Below, one piece after another: positions 24,844 to 36,420 of a stretch of DNA of 64,000 nucleotides (position 1 is the first letter of the stretch; each line of letters begins with the position of its first letter). The notes under the pieces are model-generated. The model did no database searches and had not been told where the DNA came from. It worked only from the letters and a program-made list of their open reading frames with translations. A program made the position numbers and the translations under genes. Origin of the DNA: Datnioides undecimradiatus (taxonomy: Eukaryota > Chordata > Actinopteri > Lobotiformes > Datnioididae); NCBI GenBank assembly GCA_008933995.1, contig WARS01000010.1:10767001-10831000 (forward strand). Reading direction: 5' to 3'.

Positions 24844-27103
24844 AATGCAGCTCAAAACTGAGAATCATGCTTAGATTGTGGATTTGAGTCTTTGTCCAGG
24901 GCTTTTAACAAAGTAAAACATGCAGTATATTAAGTTCAGGATCCATGCATGAGTGCATTTATGCATGTAACACATCTTCTTTTACGACTATTTCACAGAT
25001 CAGAACATCTGTATTTATTTTTTTTATTTCAATCAGAAGTTAGGCAAAGGGTGTAGTGCAAATATAAAGAGAGTGTCAGTCCCAATAACATAACAAAGAG
25101 CCTTGGTAAAAATAGATTTTTATCGTCAACCTGATCAGATTTTCTGCCCGACTACAGCACTGAGCATCCTCGCACCTTTAAAATGATCCGTAGCTGAGTG
25201 GAAATTAAATTTTCCTTTGCAATAGTTTACTGCGCTAGTAGTCAGATGTCACGAGATTAAAACTGGTGGGTTCAGCTGGCCTGGTTCCTTCTGCGTGGGT
25301 GTGAACTCAGCTATAACTCGATAAAGACAGGTTTATTGGGCTTGCATGACCGAGCCCTCCTGAAGGAAAGACGTCAGAGCTTGACAAATCTTTTTAAAGT
25401 CGTGTATCTTTATGTTGCTCTTCTCTTTGATAGACCATGCAGTTTGGCCATTGTACAAGAATCAGAACCAAGACTCCTGGACTTAAAAGACAATTACCCA
25501 GATATACAAAGGGCAACCTATAGGTCAGCCCTAGAGTTGAGATTTTAAACCAACATGCATTGTGGAAGTGGTTGAAAATCATCACCTGGGGTATTTTGTA
25601 AATGAACTTTGCAAGCATTCTTTTATTGTTTTGAGTTATAGCATCTGCATCTGGAGGGCAGCATGGGATGTGTATGAATATCCATGAACTCCAGTTGCCC
25701 TGAGCCTCTTATTGCCAGAGTGGTGCTTGTGGCAATTTGTGAATGCCAGAGGTGAATCATGGAAGCGGATCACTCCCCCGGCATCCTTCTTGTGCAAAGT
25801 GAGATGTGTTTTGATTGGAGGAAGAGTTGTGTGGAGACAATAACCTTAATTGGATGACAGTGTTTATAGGAGGTTCAGGAAAACATCACTGTAACAAGTA
25901 ACCAGGGAGACTCGGACAGTCAACAAGCTTGTTGGCTGCAGGAAGTTGGCCGCGGTTGAGTTTGCCTCATTGTCTGGTAACAGCTAATCAAATTACCATT
26001 CAGCTTCCTTGTTTCCCTGCCTGTGTAACTCATGAAATAGTTTTACCTGGCAAGAGACACCCAGGAGGAGTTCAGCGAAGCAGTGGATGATGTCCAAGTT
26101 CTCTGCATTTTGTGTGAAAGTAACCGGTGTAATCGACTGTGCTGGAGTACTAGAATCCGCTGGTAAGCTCTGGGCTCAGGGTTTCGCTTGGTTATGGATT
26201 CTTGTTCTATTTGGTTTAAGTGGGACTCGAGGTGTTCACACAGTAAGTCATCGATTCAAAGTCCAAATCAAATCTCTAGACTTGGCAAGGCGATTTCAAG
26301 TCTTCACCTTAAAAACACAACGGAAAAATGGAATGTATGAGAGTTTTTACAGAAATTCATTAGGATATGTGTGACAGCATTTAGGATGAAAGATCACTTA
26401 AAGGAATAGTAAATAATCAATTTTAAGATAAAGAAACAATAAACCGGGTAAGATTCTTTTTAATGATATATTTTCTAGGTTTTCCTTTGTCGAACTTCTT
26501 CTAAAACTGCGGACAAACAAAAGAAACCGGCTAGAATATTAGATCTTGTTTGTGGAGCAAAAAGTTGGGTCAGTTTTAAATATGGAGATTAAATCCCTCC
26601 TTTGCTTCTTAGGTCTTAGTTATATGAAACAGTAATGAAAATGAGATGTACCACTAAGCTGAGTGAAATGTTGAGCATCATGATAACTCAAGCTAAGTCA
26701 CTAAATTAGAAACAACCGTCGTTGCTCATGCTCTACATCAGAATCACATCTTAATTCACTAAAAGTTGAGTTTATCTATCTATTTGCGAGTCTTTTCACC
26801 ACCACCACCGTCTGCCTCTGCTTTAAGTGGATGAACCCTTTCTGTCCTCCGAGCGTGTGCCCTGATTGCTCCCACACAGGGGTCTCCACTAAATATGGCT
26901 TAGAGACATTTTGCAAAAGGGCAGAGCAGCCAAAGATATAGGCTATTCATCAGGCTGGGAGCTTCTGATGTAACATTATTTTTATTAATACCACAATATG
27001 CAAATGTAACAAAGAAAGAACAACTTTCCAGCTCTTTTAATAACTTTTTTCTTTAAAACCACATTCTACCTTTTTTTCTTCCCTAGCCTATGAATTGTAA
27101 TTC
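24844..27103. other. Non-coding stretch with no recognised feature
   Basis: Frames at 25336-25548 and 26087-26374 have no recognisable domain. No repeat class could be supported. Confidence 0.5.
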
Positions 27104-27125
27104 TGTGTGTGTGTGTGTGTGTGTG
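27104..27125. repeat. (TG)11 microsatellite
   Basis: Perfect dinucleotide run, with a short TGTGTGTG echo near 27173-27184. Confidence 0.95.
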
Positions 27126-27489
27126 AGTGGAGTAGAGAATGTAGATGTTTTAAGGACTTTTCTTTAATGTTTTGTGTGTGTGTGGGCTACTTCTGTTCAT
27201 TCTGGCTGGTTAGTTCATTGTGAAGTGATTTACCCTTTAAATCATACACAACACGTTTAATCTTTTAAAACCTCACAAAGAGAAATATTAATGTAGCTTT
27301 CTTGAACATTGATAATGATTTTGCTAGACAAAAACAAACTGATTCCACATCAGTCAGTCAGAATAGATGGTCTCCTGGTTGCCTAAACCAGCAGTAATTG
27401 GATTTAGGATTTTGGATTAGAGACATGCTGTCATCTCACAACAGTTAATAAAGCAAATGTTTGCAAACACTGGCTTAACTGCAAACTGA

Positions 27490-27665
27490 GCAGATAGCAG
27501 CATTAGCATTTACCTGGAGGTGTCTTTCTCTCCAACATTAGGTCTCTTCTTAGTTCTAGTTTATAGTTGCTCTCCATCAACTCCTGAGGGAAATATCTGG
27601 CTCTTCAGTTACTAAATTCTCCTCTAAGCTTACCAGCTAATTGCTAACTTGCTCTGTTTAGTAAA
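27490..27665. repeat. Fragment of a common teleost dispersed repeat
   Basis: CATTAGCATT, TCTCCATCAACTCCTGAGGG, AAATATCTGGCTCTTCAG, TACTAAATTCTCCTCTA and ACCAGCTAATTGCTAACTTG follow a fish repeat I recall with the core CTCCTGAGGGAAATATCTGG then CTCTTTAGCTGCTAAATGC then CACCAGCTAGTTGCTAAC. The class is unknown. The flanks 27230-27490 and 27665-27780 may belong to the same insertion. Confidence 0.5.
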
Positions 27666-27992
27666 ACAAGAACCTGAGATAAAAGACGTTACAAAACTGT
27701 GCAGAGACATTACATTCACTGCAAGTCTGCCCTTTACTTTAAGTTATTATTTGATTTTTTATCATTTTATTTGATTATTTGGCTTCTATGTGTGCTTATG
27801 ACATACAGTGTGTGTCCGCCATGGTCCTAGTTGCTGTACGTCATTGCTTACATTTGCGGTTTGTCATAAAATGCATCTCTACCGGTGCAACACTGTTGGA
27901 ATTTCAAACCAGACACCAAGTATAAAAAAAACATATCTTATGTAAAAGTACAGACAGACCTATCTGGAGGCTTACTTGTGTTTGTAAAAAGT
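27666..27992. other. Non-coding stretch
   Basis: Nothing supported beyond a possible extension of the preceding repeat. Confidence 0.4.
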
Positions 27993-28020
27993 TGTGACAG
28001 ATGTGACAGATGTGACAGAT
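27993..28020. repeat. 9-bp tandem repeat, three units
   Basis: Three head-to-tail copies of TGTGACAGA/GTGACAGAT. This is too few and too short for a CRISPR array or a minisatellite of note. Confidence 0.9.
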
Positions 28021-28765
28021 GATCATCTATTTGCAAAAGTCCTATGCTACAGTTCAAATATGAAGATACTGATTTGAGCAGATTTGAGCTTAACTAAGAA
28101 TTTTAATTTGCCTGAACTGTAGGAAATCATTGCGGAATCAATTAACGAAGAGGTGTATCACTCTGGCAGTGAACTTGACACTTATCTGGGGATTGCAGAA
28201 ACACCCATCAGACATCAGGTGAAGACACATTTCAGCCATATTGCTGCTGCTGTCATACTCAGAAACCAGATCAAGACTACTCGGTGACGTTTGTCTCTTC
28301 ATATATTAAATCAGGTGCTGGAGCAGTAATTGACACATTCAGATAGATCTATTTTGTGGCATTGATGGTTTCAAAGCTCACCTTGCCTTTCCCACCCATC
28401 TTCCTCACCTTCTGTCATGGAATAGCAGGTGCGATGAACATCTGCATGTTACTCTGAGAGGAAACCCGCAGAGATAATCCCTGAGTAGTGAGTCTACCTT
28501 CACTTATAATGTCCAATTTTTAACTCTATTTTCAGAGTGTCACAAGACTATAGAGCACCTTTTTCTACTTCGCTTTATGAGATGAGAAATTCTCAAGTGC
28601 GTGATGTTAATGTCTCTGAATGTGAGGTTAGAACACTTTGTCAGGGCAACGTCATGCAATCGAGGCATCGATTGGAAGGGAGGTAACATCTGTATCTTAA
28701 ATCTAAAGAGAATACAGCAATGCAATCAAGTATTCACTTGTCAACAGTTTCAAAGGTATCAGAAT
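28021..28765. other. Non-coding stretch with no recognised feature
   Basis: Opposite-strand frames at 28540-28725 and 28601-28819 overlap, and neither has a domain. Confidence 0.5.
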
Positions 28766-28791
28766 ACACACACACACACACACACACACAC
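28766..28791. repeat. (AC)13 microsatellite
   Basis: Perfect AC run with imperfect CA-rich sequence continuing to about 28815. Confidence 0.95.
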
Positions 28792-28815
28792 GCAATCACA
28801 CACAAACACTCACAT

Positions 28816-29429
28816 CTAACAAACACTTGGATGTTGTTTATCACCGAGAGTGTGTATGTACAGGTTTTTGCATGGGGTTGCTAAGCTGTATGCTCAATTG
28901 GAAGCAGGTGCAGCGTAAAGACCTAATCACATTTGCGGCTCATTACCCAGTGACTGTGTGCACATATTTGCCTCTCTGTGTCCTTATTAATCAAGCACAG
29001 ACAACCCTAAGTGCTCCTCTCCACTTTTCCACATGACTTGCTACAAGCAACAGTAGAGCACAACAACCTGATGAGACCACCTGCTGCTGTCTGCTTTTCC
29101 AACACCTGCAATGCAAACGCTCATAATTTCTCACTTGACCTCTAACCGCTTGCCAATTGAAAGAGCATCAGTTCTTAGGCCGCTCGATTGTTGTCGCGCG
29201 CCGTTGTGCGTTTTCTCCAGGGCTTAGGTTCTCATTTTGGGAGATTTCTTGCACGTTTTTAAAAGCCATGAAATGTCTGTCTTTGTTATATAATTAATTA
29301 AAAAAAAAATAAACCTTTATGATTAATATTTTACCAAGAGCTTAGGCAAAACACTGATTAATTTCAGTAGTCGACCAAATGAGACTTGTTAATTATTTTA
29401 ATAGCTGATTCTTACATTTTTTGAGCTTT
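28816..29429. other. Non-coding stretch with no recognised feature
   Basis: An A-rich run lies near 29300-29312. The 29260-29430 part may be an eroded extension of the following element. Confidence 0.4.
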
Positions 29430-29563
29430 GCATGTTCCATTAAACAACATTTCTTGTCATTAAAAACAATAATTTATCGATACTCCCATTATTTTCCAAG
29501 AAAATAAAATAACGAGAATATTAATTGATGACAAAAAAATAATGTTCATACTTTGCAGCCCTA
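29430..29563 (-). mobile_element. Possible hAT-type element end (AGGGCTGCAA...)
   Basis: On the minus strand the sequence begins TTAGGGCTGCAAAGTATGA, then gives CATTATTTTTTTGTCATC, AATTAATATTCTCGTTATTT and ATCGATAAATTATTG. This recalls a widespread fish element starting AGGGCTGCAACTAACGATTATTTTCATTATCGATTAAT. Only one end is visible, divergence is high and no target duplication was found. Confidence 0.35.
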
Positions 29564-30512
29564 ATTTTGATAATATTTTGGAAAATATGGAGGTATTTTG
29601 ATAGGCTGGCCTGAAGGGCAACTTGCCAATGTTATCGCTTGTGATGGATCATGAGTTCATGTTGCTCACTCTCTGGTACTTGTATATGAATCAGATTTCA
29701 TAAAAGACGTGCCATTTAGCAAGAAGGTCACATCTACTAATAACATCCTCAATAACGGGGAATAAGAGATGAAGTATTAATGAAAATTAAATTAATCATA
29801 AGAAGCTGTTTGACTTCCAGGAGTCTAATTTGGATCTATTTTTAATGCTTTTGACACAGGTTAGGCGTCAGTCTGACACTGGTAAATGTTGGCCTTTTGA
29901 ATAACACGTCAAAGTACACTAATATAGACGTGTTGAACATGGACGTTTCAAAAGGGGGGTGCAGTAAGCGATGGCATTAGAATGCCTTCCAATGTGTTGT
30001 TCTTCTTTTACTGTGTGTGTGAAGGGGAGGGCTTGTCTGGTTCTTCATAGACAAACCTTGAGCGAGTTTCTCTGCATTTTGAGACAGGACATGCTTTGAT
30101 GTTCCACGAGTGTACACCGATGCCAAACCCTTTCTGCCGGCGCGTATTTCCTTAAAATGATTCTGTTCCCACGAATTGCTGCGTTCAATTACACAGACAT
30201 GGCGGCAATTATTAAGCGGGGCAATGCAGGTGGTCATGGCAAGAGACACCAAAATGAAATTGTCTCCTGTGATTTCTAACTATGCATACGCAGAGATGAA
30301 AAGGGAAATATTACAACAGTGGCAGACAATGCATACCGTGGTGTATTGGAACAGATAAAAATAGTCTTGAGGCTGTAATACATTATGAGAATTTGGATGA
30401 ACATCTTTCCTTGATGCACCGTCTTGTTTGCAGAAGGCAGGCTCAGTACGGGGAGTCCTGTTGGGGTTTGCTTTCCATTGTTCCTCTGCGTTATCTCGTA
30501 TGCTGTGCATGT
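29564..30512. other. Non-coding stretch with no recognised feature
   Basis: The minus-strand 91-codon frame at 29977-30252 and its neighbours have no recognisable domain. Confidence 0.5.
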
Positions 30513-30524
30513 CCCCCCCCCCCC
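30513..30524. repeat. C12 homopolymer
   Basis: Uninterrupted run of 12 C. Confidence 0.9.
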
Positions 30525-30635
30525 GTCTCTAAAGGACCACGGTTCCCTTTTCAGTGTGGCCCTTGAGACACATACCGTACTGTCTAAAGTACTGTAAGTG
30601 GGACATGGAGCCTCACAGTCCCATTAAAGGAAGGC

Positions 30636-30655
30636 AAAAAAAAAAAAAAAAAAAA
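30636..30655. repeat. A20 homopolymer
   Basis: Run of 20 A. It could be a decayed retroposon tail, but no body or target duplication could be recognised upstream. Confidence 0.9.
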
Positions 30656-31298
30656 GAATAACAGGCTAAAGATGAATATTTTATTAAAATGCACATGATT
30701 TGGTGTTCAAATAGCAGTCCAAACCAGTAAGACCACTGCACAAAAATAGTCCCAGTATACCAGTACGTTACTATATTATTGCTGGACTTTGATTAAAAAA
30801 AAGACCTGGTATTAATCAGGCAGATTCGCCCACTGCTGATTCGATCCGAGCAGTTGTTGAATGTTGAAAACAGCACTCAGAGCCATTGGTTAAGAGCTTC
30901 TTAACACCTGCTGTCTATAATGTTCACTATTTTGAGCACCACATAACCTTCAGTAAAACATAGCTCCCAGTTAAAACCTTGGACTACTGAGATTCCATTG
31001 CTGGAAACACATGTCGAATTACAATCGACAACAGTGAAACTGTCGGCAAAGCTGTATACCACTGTTGTGTGTGATTGATTTGTTGATATGTTGGTGTGTT
31101 AACCGTGTTTAAGGCAGATGAAGCATTAAAAGGTGGATCCTAGTCCAGCGTCATGCAGACTCCGGAGTGGTTCGTGACTGCACCACACACTGACCAGAGC
31201 AGCTGATGCAGTGGATATATAATTTTAGCATGAACTCAAAAGATAGATCTAAAGCTAGTACTAAAACTCCTGAGAATGCAATTTTGTAAGAGCATTTG
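30656..31298. other. Non-coding stretch with no recognised feature
   Basis: No gene, RNA or repeat recognised. Confidence 0.5.
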
Positions 31299-31312
31299 GT
31301 AACCATGGTAAC
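31299..31312 (+). promoter_or_regulatory. Consensus RFX X-box
   Basis: GTAACCATGGTAAC fits GTNRCC-N2-RGYAAC at every defined position. X-boxes bind RFX factors, often in enhancers or promoters of ciliary genes. There is no promoter or gene next to it here, so function is unproven. A 12-defined-base match can occur by chance in 64 kb, though not often. Confidence 0.3.
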
Positions 31313-31374
31313 ATGTATGTGCGTCACCACATGAGTGTATAAATTTCCCCTGATAGAACAGGGAATGAGGAGGG

Positions 31375-31390
31375 TTTTTTTTTTTTTTTT
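31375..31390. repeat. T16 homopolymer
   Basis: Uninterrupted run of 16 T. Confidence 0.95.
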
Positions 31391-31789
31391 GCTCTGTTTC
31401 ATGTACTGAAGCTGCTCCTCATTAAAAAGTGTGAGAAATAAGTGAAACATTGCAACTTCATGATAATCTCTCATATCACTACTGCAGAAAATGCTGCCAT
31501 TGAGTCATGTTTCTGTTGATGCATTGTCATTTGAGGTCTTGCCTATTGATTTCAAAAATTAATAAATCCTTCATGACCACAAAAGACGGATCAAGACTTG
31601 AGTCAAGTCAAATTATAGACACAAACAACACATGTTGACCAAAGTGCTGACTGAAGGAAGATTTAATTATGCGGTTAATGATTACAATCACACCAAAACA
31701 CAGATACAGTCAGTGATACAATTACATGCAAGTCATACAATGCAGCAAATTGAAGCCAGGATGTGGTCAAGCATGTCTTCGTGATGACA
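31391..31789. other. Non-coding stretch
   Basis: No feature recognised. Confidence 0.5.
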
Positions 31790-32060
31790 ATGAAGGAGGT
31801 AAAGAAAAGAGATGGGTCTTTAGATGGGAAATTAATTAAGGGGGAAGAACTAAAAGGCAAACCTAAGTGGCAAACTTTCACAGTGTAGGACCAACAACTG
31901 AAAATACTTTGCATATATCGCATGCATGAAATCGAGAGCAGTGATTGGTTATGGTTTGGTTAAGAAGAGATATGGTTTCTCCTCATCATACCAATACATA
32001 AGTCACATAATAAAATATACTTTGCTGCCAGTCTTTAAAATTCCCCAATGAGTGTCCATG
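31790..32060. repeat. Possible degraded interspersed repeat
   Basis: GATGGGTCTTTAGATGGGA, then CACAGTGTAGGACCAACAAC and TGAAAATACTTTG, loosely follow the fish repeat motif of a GTGGGTCTTTAG start and a CAAAGTGTGGGGGCAACAACTGAAAA middle. The copy is too diverged to assign. Confidence 0.28.
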
Positions 32061-32121
32061 ACGATTTTGGATGACATCACTAATACTGTCCAATCAATAT
32101 GTTACCTGCCCGGCTGTGTGA

Positions 32122-32316
32122 CGTTGTGATTTCTTCTCTTGGTTTGTTTGTAGTAGTTTGATTACAGTGGGCTCGGCTGCATTGCACTTAAGCGGCGACG
32201 CAGCTGCTCAAGCTGATTGCAACCATTCTGGCCAGTGCTTGTGGTTCCATAAGAAAGGCCGCCGTGAGTTTCAGAACCGTTTCACCGCTCTGGCTCAGCA
32301 GAACATGCGTGACTGA
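32122..32316 (+). other. GC-rich, exon-like open segment, coding status uncertain
   Basis: One plus frame is open for 64 codons to TGA at 32314. Its latter part reads ...ADCNHSGQCLWFHKKGRREF... and third positions favour G or C, unlike the AT-rich surroundings. A pyrimidine-rich tract ends in TAG at 32153, another AG lies at 32166, and GTGAGT follows GCCGCC at 32264, giving candidate exon limits of 32154-32263 or 32167-32263. Against this, the minus strand is also open for about 45 codons over the same DNA, no ATG opens the plus frame, and I recognise no protein family. It could be an exon, a retroposed fragment, part of an unfamiliar repeat, or a conserved non-coding element. Confidence 0.22.
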
Positions 32317-32691
32317 TTGGGAAGTGAGTCAAACTGCACAGGGCAAACAGGCTGGATAGGAAGTCAGACACGGGCACAGCCTATAGTATCTTCTCATTTT
32401 TCAAAATGAGTTATAAAAACAGACAAAATCTCTATTAGACTCAATACCCATAGATTAGTGGACACAAAAAATTACAAACTCAACCAAATATGAGCAATCG
32501 ACAACATCTGGCAGAGGCGGTGGGTGTATGCCAAACTAGATCTGGGCATTTTCTATTGCAGCAGAGTTGCTGTTTACAGTGAACTACATTTTAATAATGG
32601 CTTCCCTAACACATTAGCATTAGCTGCAGTCTCAGCATTTATTCCACCCAACAGAGATTCATAGTCTTGGGTAAACTCAGTATCCTTGATT
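32317..32691. other. Non-coding stretch
   Basis: A second GTGAGT lies at 32324, just after the preceding open segment. Nothing else is supported. Confidence 0.4.
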
Positions 32692-32711
32692 GTTTATTTA
32701 TTTATTTATTT
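32692..32711. repeat. (TTTA)5 microsatellite
   Basis: Tetranucleotide TTTA run. Confidence 0.9.
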
Positions 32712-35700
32712 GCATGAGAACAGTCCAATTTGAGGAGGAGGTATACAGTATTTGGATTCAGCAGGAGCTTTGACTGTGTGTCTGAATTGGCACTCGGGAA
32801 CCTTGGGGAGGCACTCTTCCACGCTGTCAGACCCTGAATCTCTATCAGGATTCATTCTTATTCAAATTGCGCCATGGTAGCTCATAAACATAGCATTAGA
32901 TTATGGAAATGAGCGGTCTGCATCTATTCTTGTTTAATTCCTTTTGGGAGGCATTTAATTTAAACAAATAAATAAATAACGCTACAGCATCAGGTGTTTA
33001 TGAAGGGTATTGTGTAAATTTAGCCAGGCAAACTGAATAATAATCACTCCATTTGACTATGTGCGTTCAATCACCCATCACTGAACACTTCATTAAGGCT
33101 TTAATAGTCTTTTAAATATGTAGGACACTTGACTTAAGGCAGGTGTCAGGGGAATTTGCTGCTTGTCATTCAGAGTACTGTGTATTCTGCTGCCCAATAA
33201 ACTGCCCATAATCAGCAGGTACCCCATGTCAGCTGTTAATGAAAAAGGCAGGAGTAACCGGTGACCTTCAAATTAAAGTTACAATGAAATGAAAAATTGG
33301 ATTTCCTTAAAGCCTTATTAGCCATTTACTTGTTTTCCATGATATATTGTACACGCAGCATCACCTGTTTAATAGTATAAAATACATTTTGTTTAATAAA
33401 CTATTTTTCGCCACATGAAATTTACAGCCGGCCTCAAACCAAAGCCAAATGTGTCAATCTATTATTGAGCACTGTTCATATCTGATGTCTTTTCAAGGGA
33501 AAAACCTGTGAAATGATAAATGTTTTTGTGGCTTTGAGATTCATACATTATGCATATTGCTGAACACGTAGAGGTCATAGGTGGCCTGTACGTTGTACTG
33601 TTCTCCAACCCAGGGTGTGACATACTTTATTATGGCCACTGTGGGAAAATAGCTCACAGCTGGAGGGGTGAGTTCAGCACCGTGTTTGCTGGCATCGGAC
33701 GCACCCTCTTTTGAGCATCTCGACCCCCCTTAGTACCCCGTCGACATATGTTGAATCTGAAAAAGCAAAACATTGCTGATTTTACATACCTCCGAGCACG
33801 TTCTTGGGAAAAATCTGTGTAGCCCACACACGCCAAGTGCAAAATGTATATGCACCTAGTCTGTCTCACAGAAATTCATCATCTGCAGCTCTGTGTGCTG
33901 AAAACACAGGAAACTTTAAATATGTGATTGTCATTCTTTTCACAGACAGCTAATGAAGCATCAGCATTGACATAGTACATGTCTACATCTTTCTTCTATC
34001 ATCTCTGAGGATGTATTTTTCCCCAAGTGTTGTGAGCAGAGGAACCAGTGTAATTGAAAGAAAAATCTATTTAAATTCCACATTAGTATCGAAAGCACAT
34101 TTTCCCAAAACATGTAATTATCTATGTTACCCTCAAATCCGTTAATTTGCTTCTTGAAGCTCATTTTGTCCTATTATATAATTATGCTAATTCTATGATG
34201 GAAAATTAGCCATTGTAAGATGCGAGAGGAACTATTACAACATTCAGGGACATAGGATGAAGTCAACTGTCATAAAATACACAGTGGAAACCTTAGTGAG
34301 AAACTTTAAGGCTTTTCCTTTTACATTACTCCTACAAATGCACAGATTGCAAGAAAAGTCCCTCTTTGTAGACATCAGCGTTTTTGTCTGTTGCTCCGTC
34401 TTTCTGATCTCAAAACTGTTGTTGCCTGCTGAGCCTGATGCTCATCTAGTGTCCTTGGTGTCTTGTGATGCCGCATGTATGGAATATTTATCTTTCTCTG
34501 ATGTCATTATGAGGCACCGCTGACTTTTTTTTTAGTTAAATGTCAACAGTGAAAGACCATTGCATGTGAAATTACTTTTCAAACTCCTACATGAATATTC
34601 ATAAAAGCAGTGAGCAATTAAACTAAATGTCTCTGAAAGTGGGTGATAGCAAAAAAACAAAAAACAAAAAAAGAACTCTTTCAGAAGCATATCATTCTTA
34701 ATTTTTATCAAGAACAACAGTCATAAAAATCTCATTTAAGTAAAAAATTTATAATGAATATAATCTGTCAAAATACTATTATGGCCTCCAGCCATATCAT
34801 TTTAAAACTATGCTCACTCGTCAGGTGCTACTGTCTTTCTGAAATATTTTCCTTTTGGGAAATTAAGTAAGAAAGGAATACTTGCACTGGTATCCTCCAC
34901 CATAAATAAGATATAGCTTATTGGCTTTCTGGTTGATTTGAGTGAACACTGTCGGAGGCAGTGTAGTGTGCTGGGATGAGGGAAATTGCCCTTAAACCAA
35001 AAAGACCAAAAGTCGGTTCAGATTCTTTAAGCAGCTGCCAAACTGTCTGTTTACAAGACAACGCAGCAGCCTCTGAGCTCTGGTTTGAGTAAGGTGAAAG
35101 AGAATATTAACTAACTTTTAACTATCCTTGAAAGATCCAGACATAGTCAGACATCAACAGAAAACATATATGCAAAATTCACATCTATGAGACCTCGCAA
35201 GAAAAACAAAGCGGTTGTTTGTCGAGATAGCTTCAAACAACCCACGATTAGCAAAGTGGACAGGAGCACGACATTGCACCATCAAAAGTAGCAGGGAAAA
35301 CCGGGGTGGATGAACAAGGTCTCCGCAGAATACACATTGTGATTTCTGACCATGACTGTGACCACTTTTCCTGACTGACAAGGTCAGCTCTGTCATTTGA
35401 AGTGCTATATTTGTGTGAATGGACCCTAAAAATTGTTCAGAACATCACTTTAGTTCCAACAGCAATGCAGGGATTTAGCCTGCCAGTCAGAGTGGAGCTC
35501 ATTGTTAGCTGTGGTTCAGTCACGTCTGTAATTTCAGCACTCCATACATATCCATATGACTTTGTAGCTTTATGTGATTTATCTCACAGAGTACAATGTG
35601 AAGTGCTTAAGTCGCAGAACTACCAACATTCCGGGCATTAGCAGGCTAAGCTAACATGCTTCCGTCACTTGGGTGGCAATGGTACTTACTTAAGTGCTAA

Positions 35701-36420
35701 TTAGCTTCTGCTTCATAAACAGTATAATGTGTCCACCCAAGCTTAACGTTACAAAGGGAATACATCTTAATTGTTAGCTCAAATTGGTAGTGGCACATAA
35801 CCAATGCCATGTGAGCTTGTTACATAAGGGAAGTTTTAGATGCATGTTTGCACAAATAATAATAAAACAATAAATGGCTTTATCCTAGCTGTGCATATTT
35901 TTTCCTCAAATATTAATATACATGCAGAGAAGCATCACCATATTTATTTATTTTTTTTATACAAGGGATGGTAATTCAATTTTCAGTGTCTTATGAAGTG
36001 CTTTCATAGACTTTAAACATTAATTAGTAATTTACAATAAGTATAATGTCTCCTTGGTGTTTATGAAGTAATTATGAGGATTCTGTGTCAGAAAAAAAGG
36101 ACTAAAACCTTGACCTGATGCTGCCCACATGTAGGAAGTAGCCTTTGTGTTCATTACTTGTATTATTAGCATGTTCTCTGGATTAGCTCCAATGCATATA
36201 TCACAAAGACATCAGCGTGACATTGAAAATACACAGCATTTACCTCAGAATCTGCCCTGAGACAGCAGTCAATCCCTTAACCACTTGGAAGCGGCTCATC
36301 CTTTTGCTATTCAAAGCATCATGCTCAGTAGACAGATTGTTTAATTATTCTAATGAATCTAATTATACAGATAAGAACTGAATAAACACATCCAGCTTAC
36401 AACTGGTTTGTTGTGGCCAC
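32712..36420. other. Non-coding stretch; no gene recognised
   Basis: The part from about 33000 to 33300 is microsatellite-free and has the AT-rich, TAATGA/ATTAAA texture of conserved non-coding DNA, but that is only an impression. A-rich runs at 34650-34672 and T-rich sequence at 35941-35958 are present. No coding frame has a recognised domain. Confidence 0.4.

Noticed and set aside
27993..28020. Possible CRISPR-like or minisatellite array
   Set aside because: Only three contiguous 9-bp units with no spacers, in apparently vertebrate DNA.
30600..30655. Retroposed cDNA or SINE suggested by the A20 tract
   Set aside because: The sequence before it matches no transcript or repeat I recognise, and no flanking duplication was seen.
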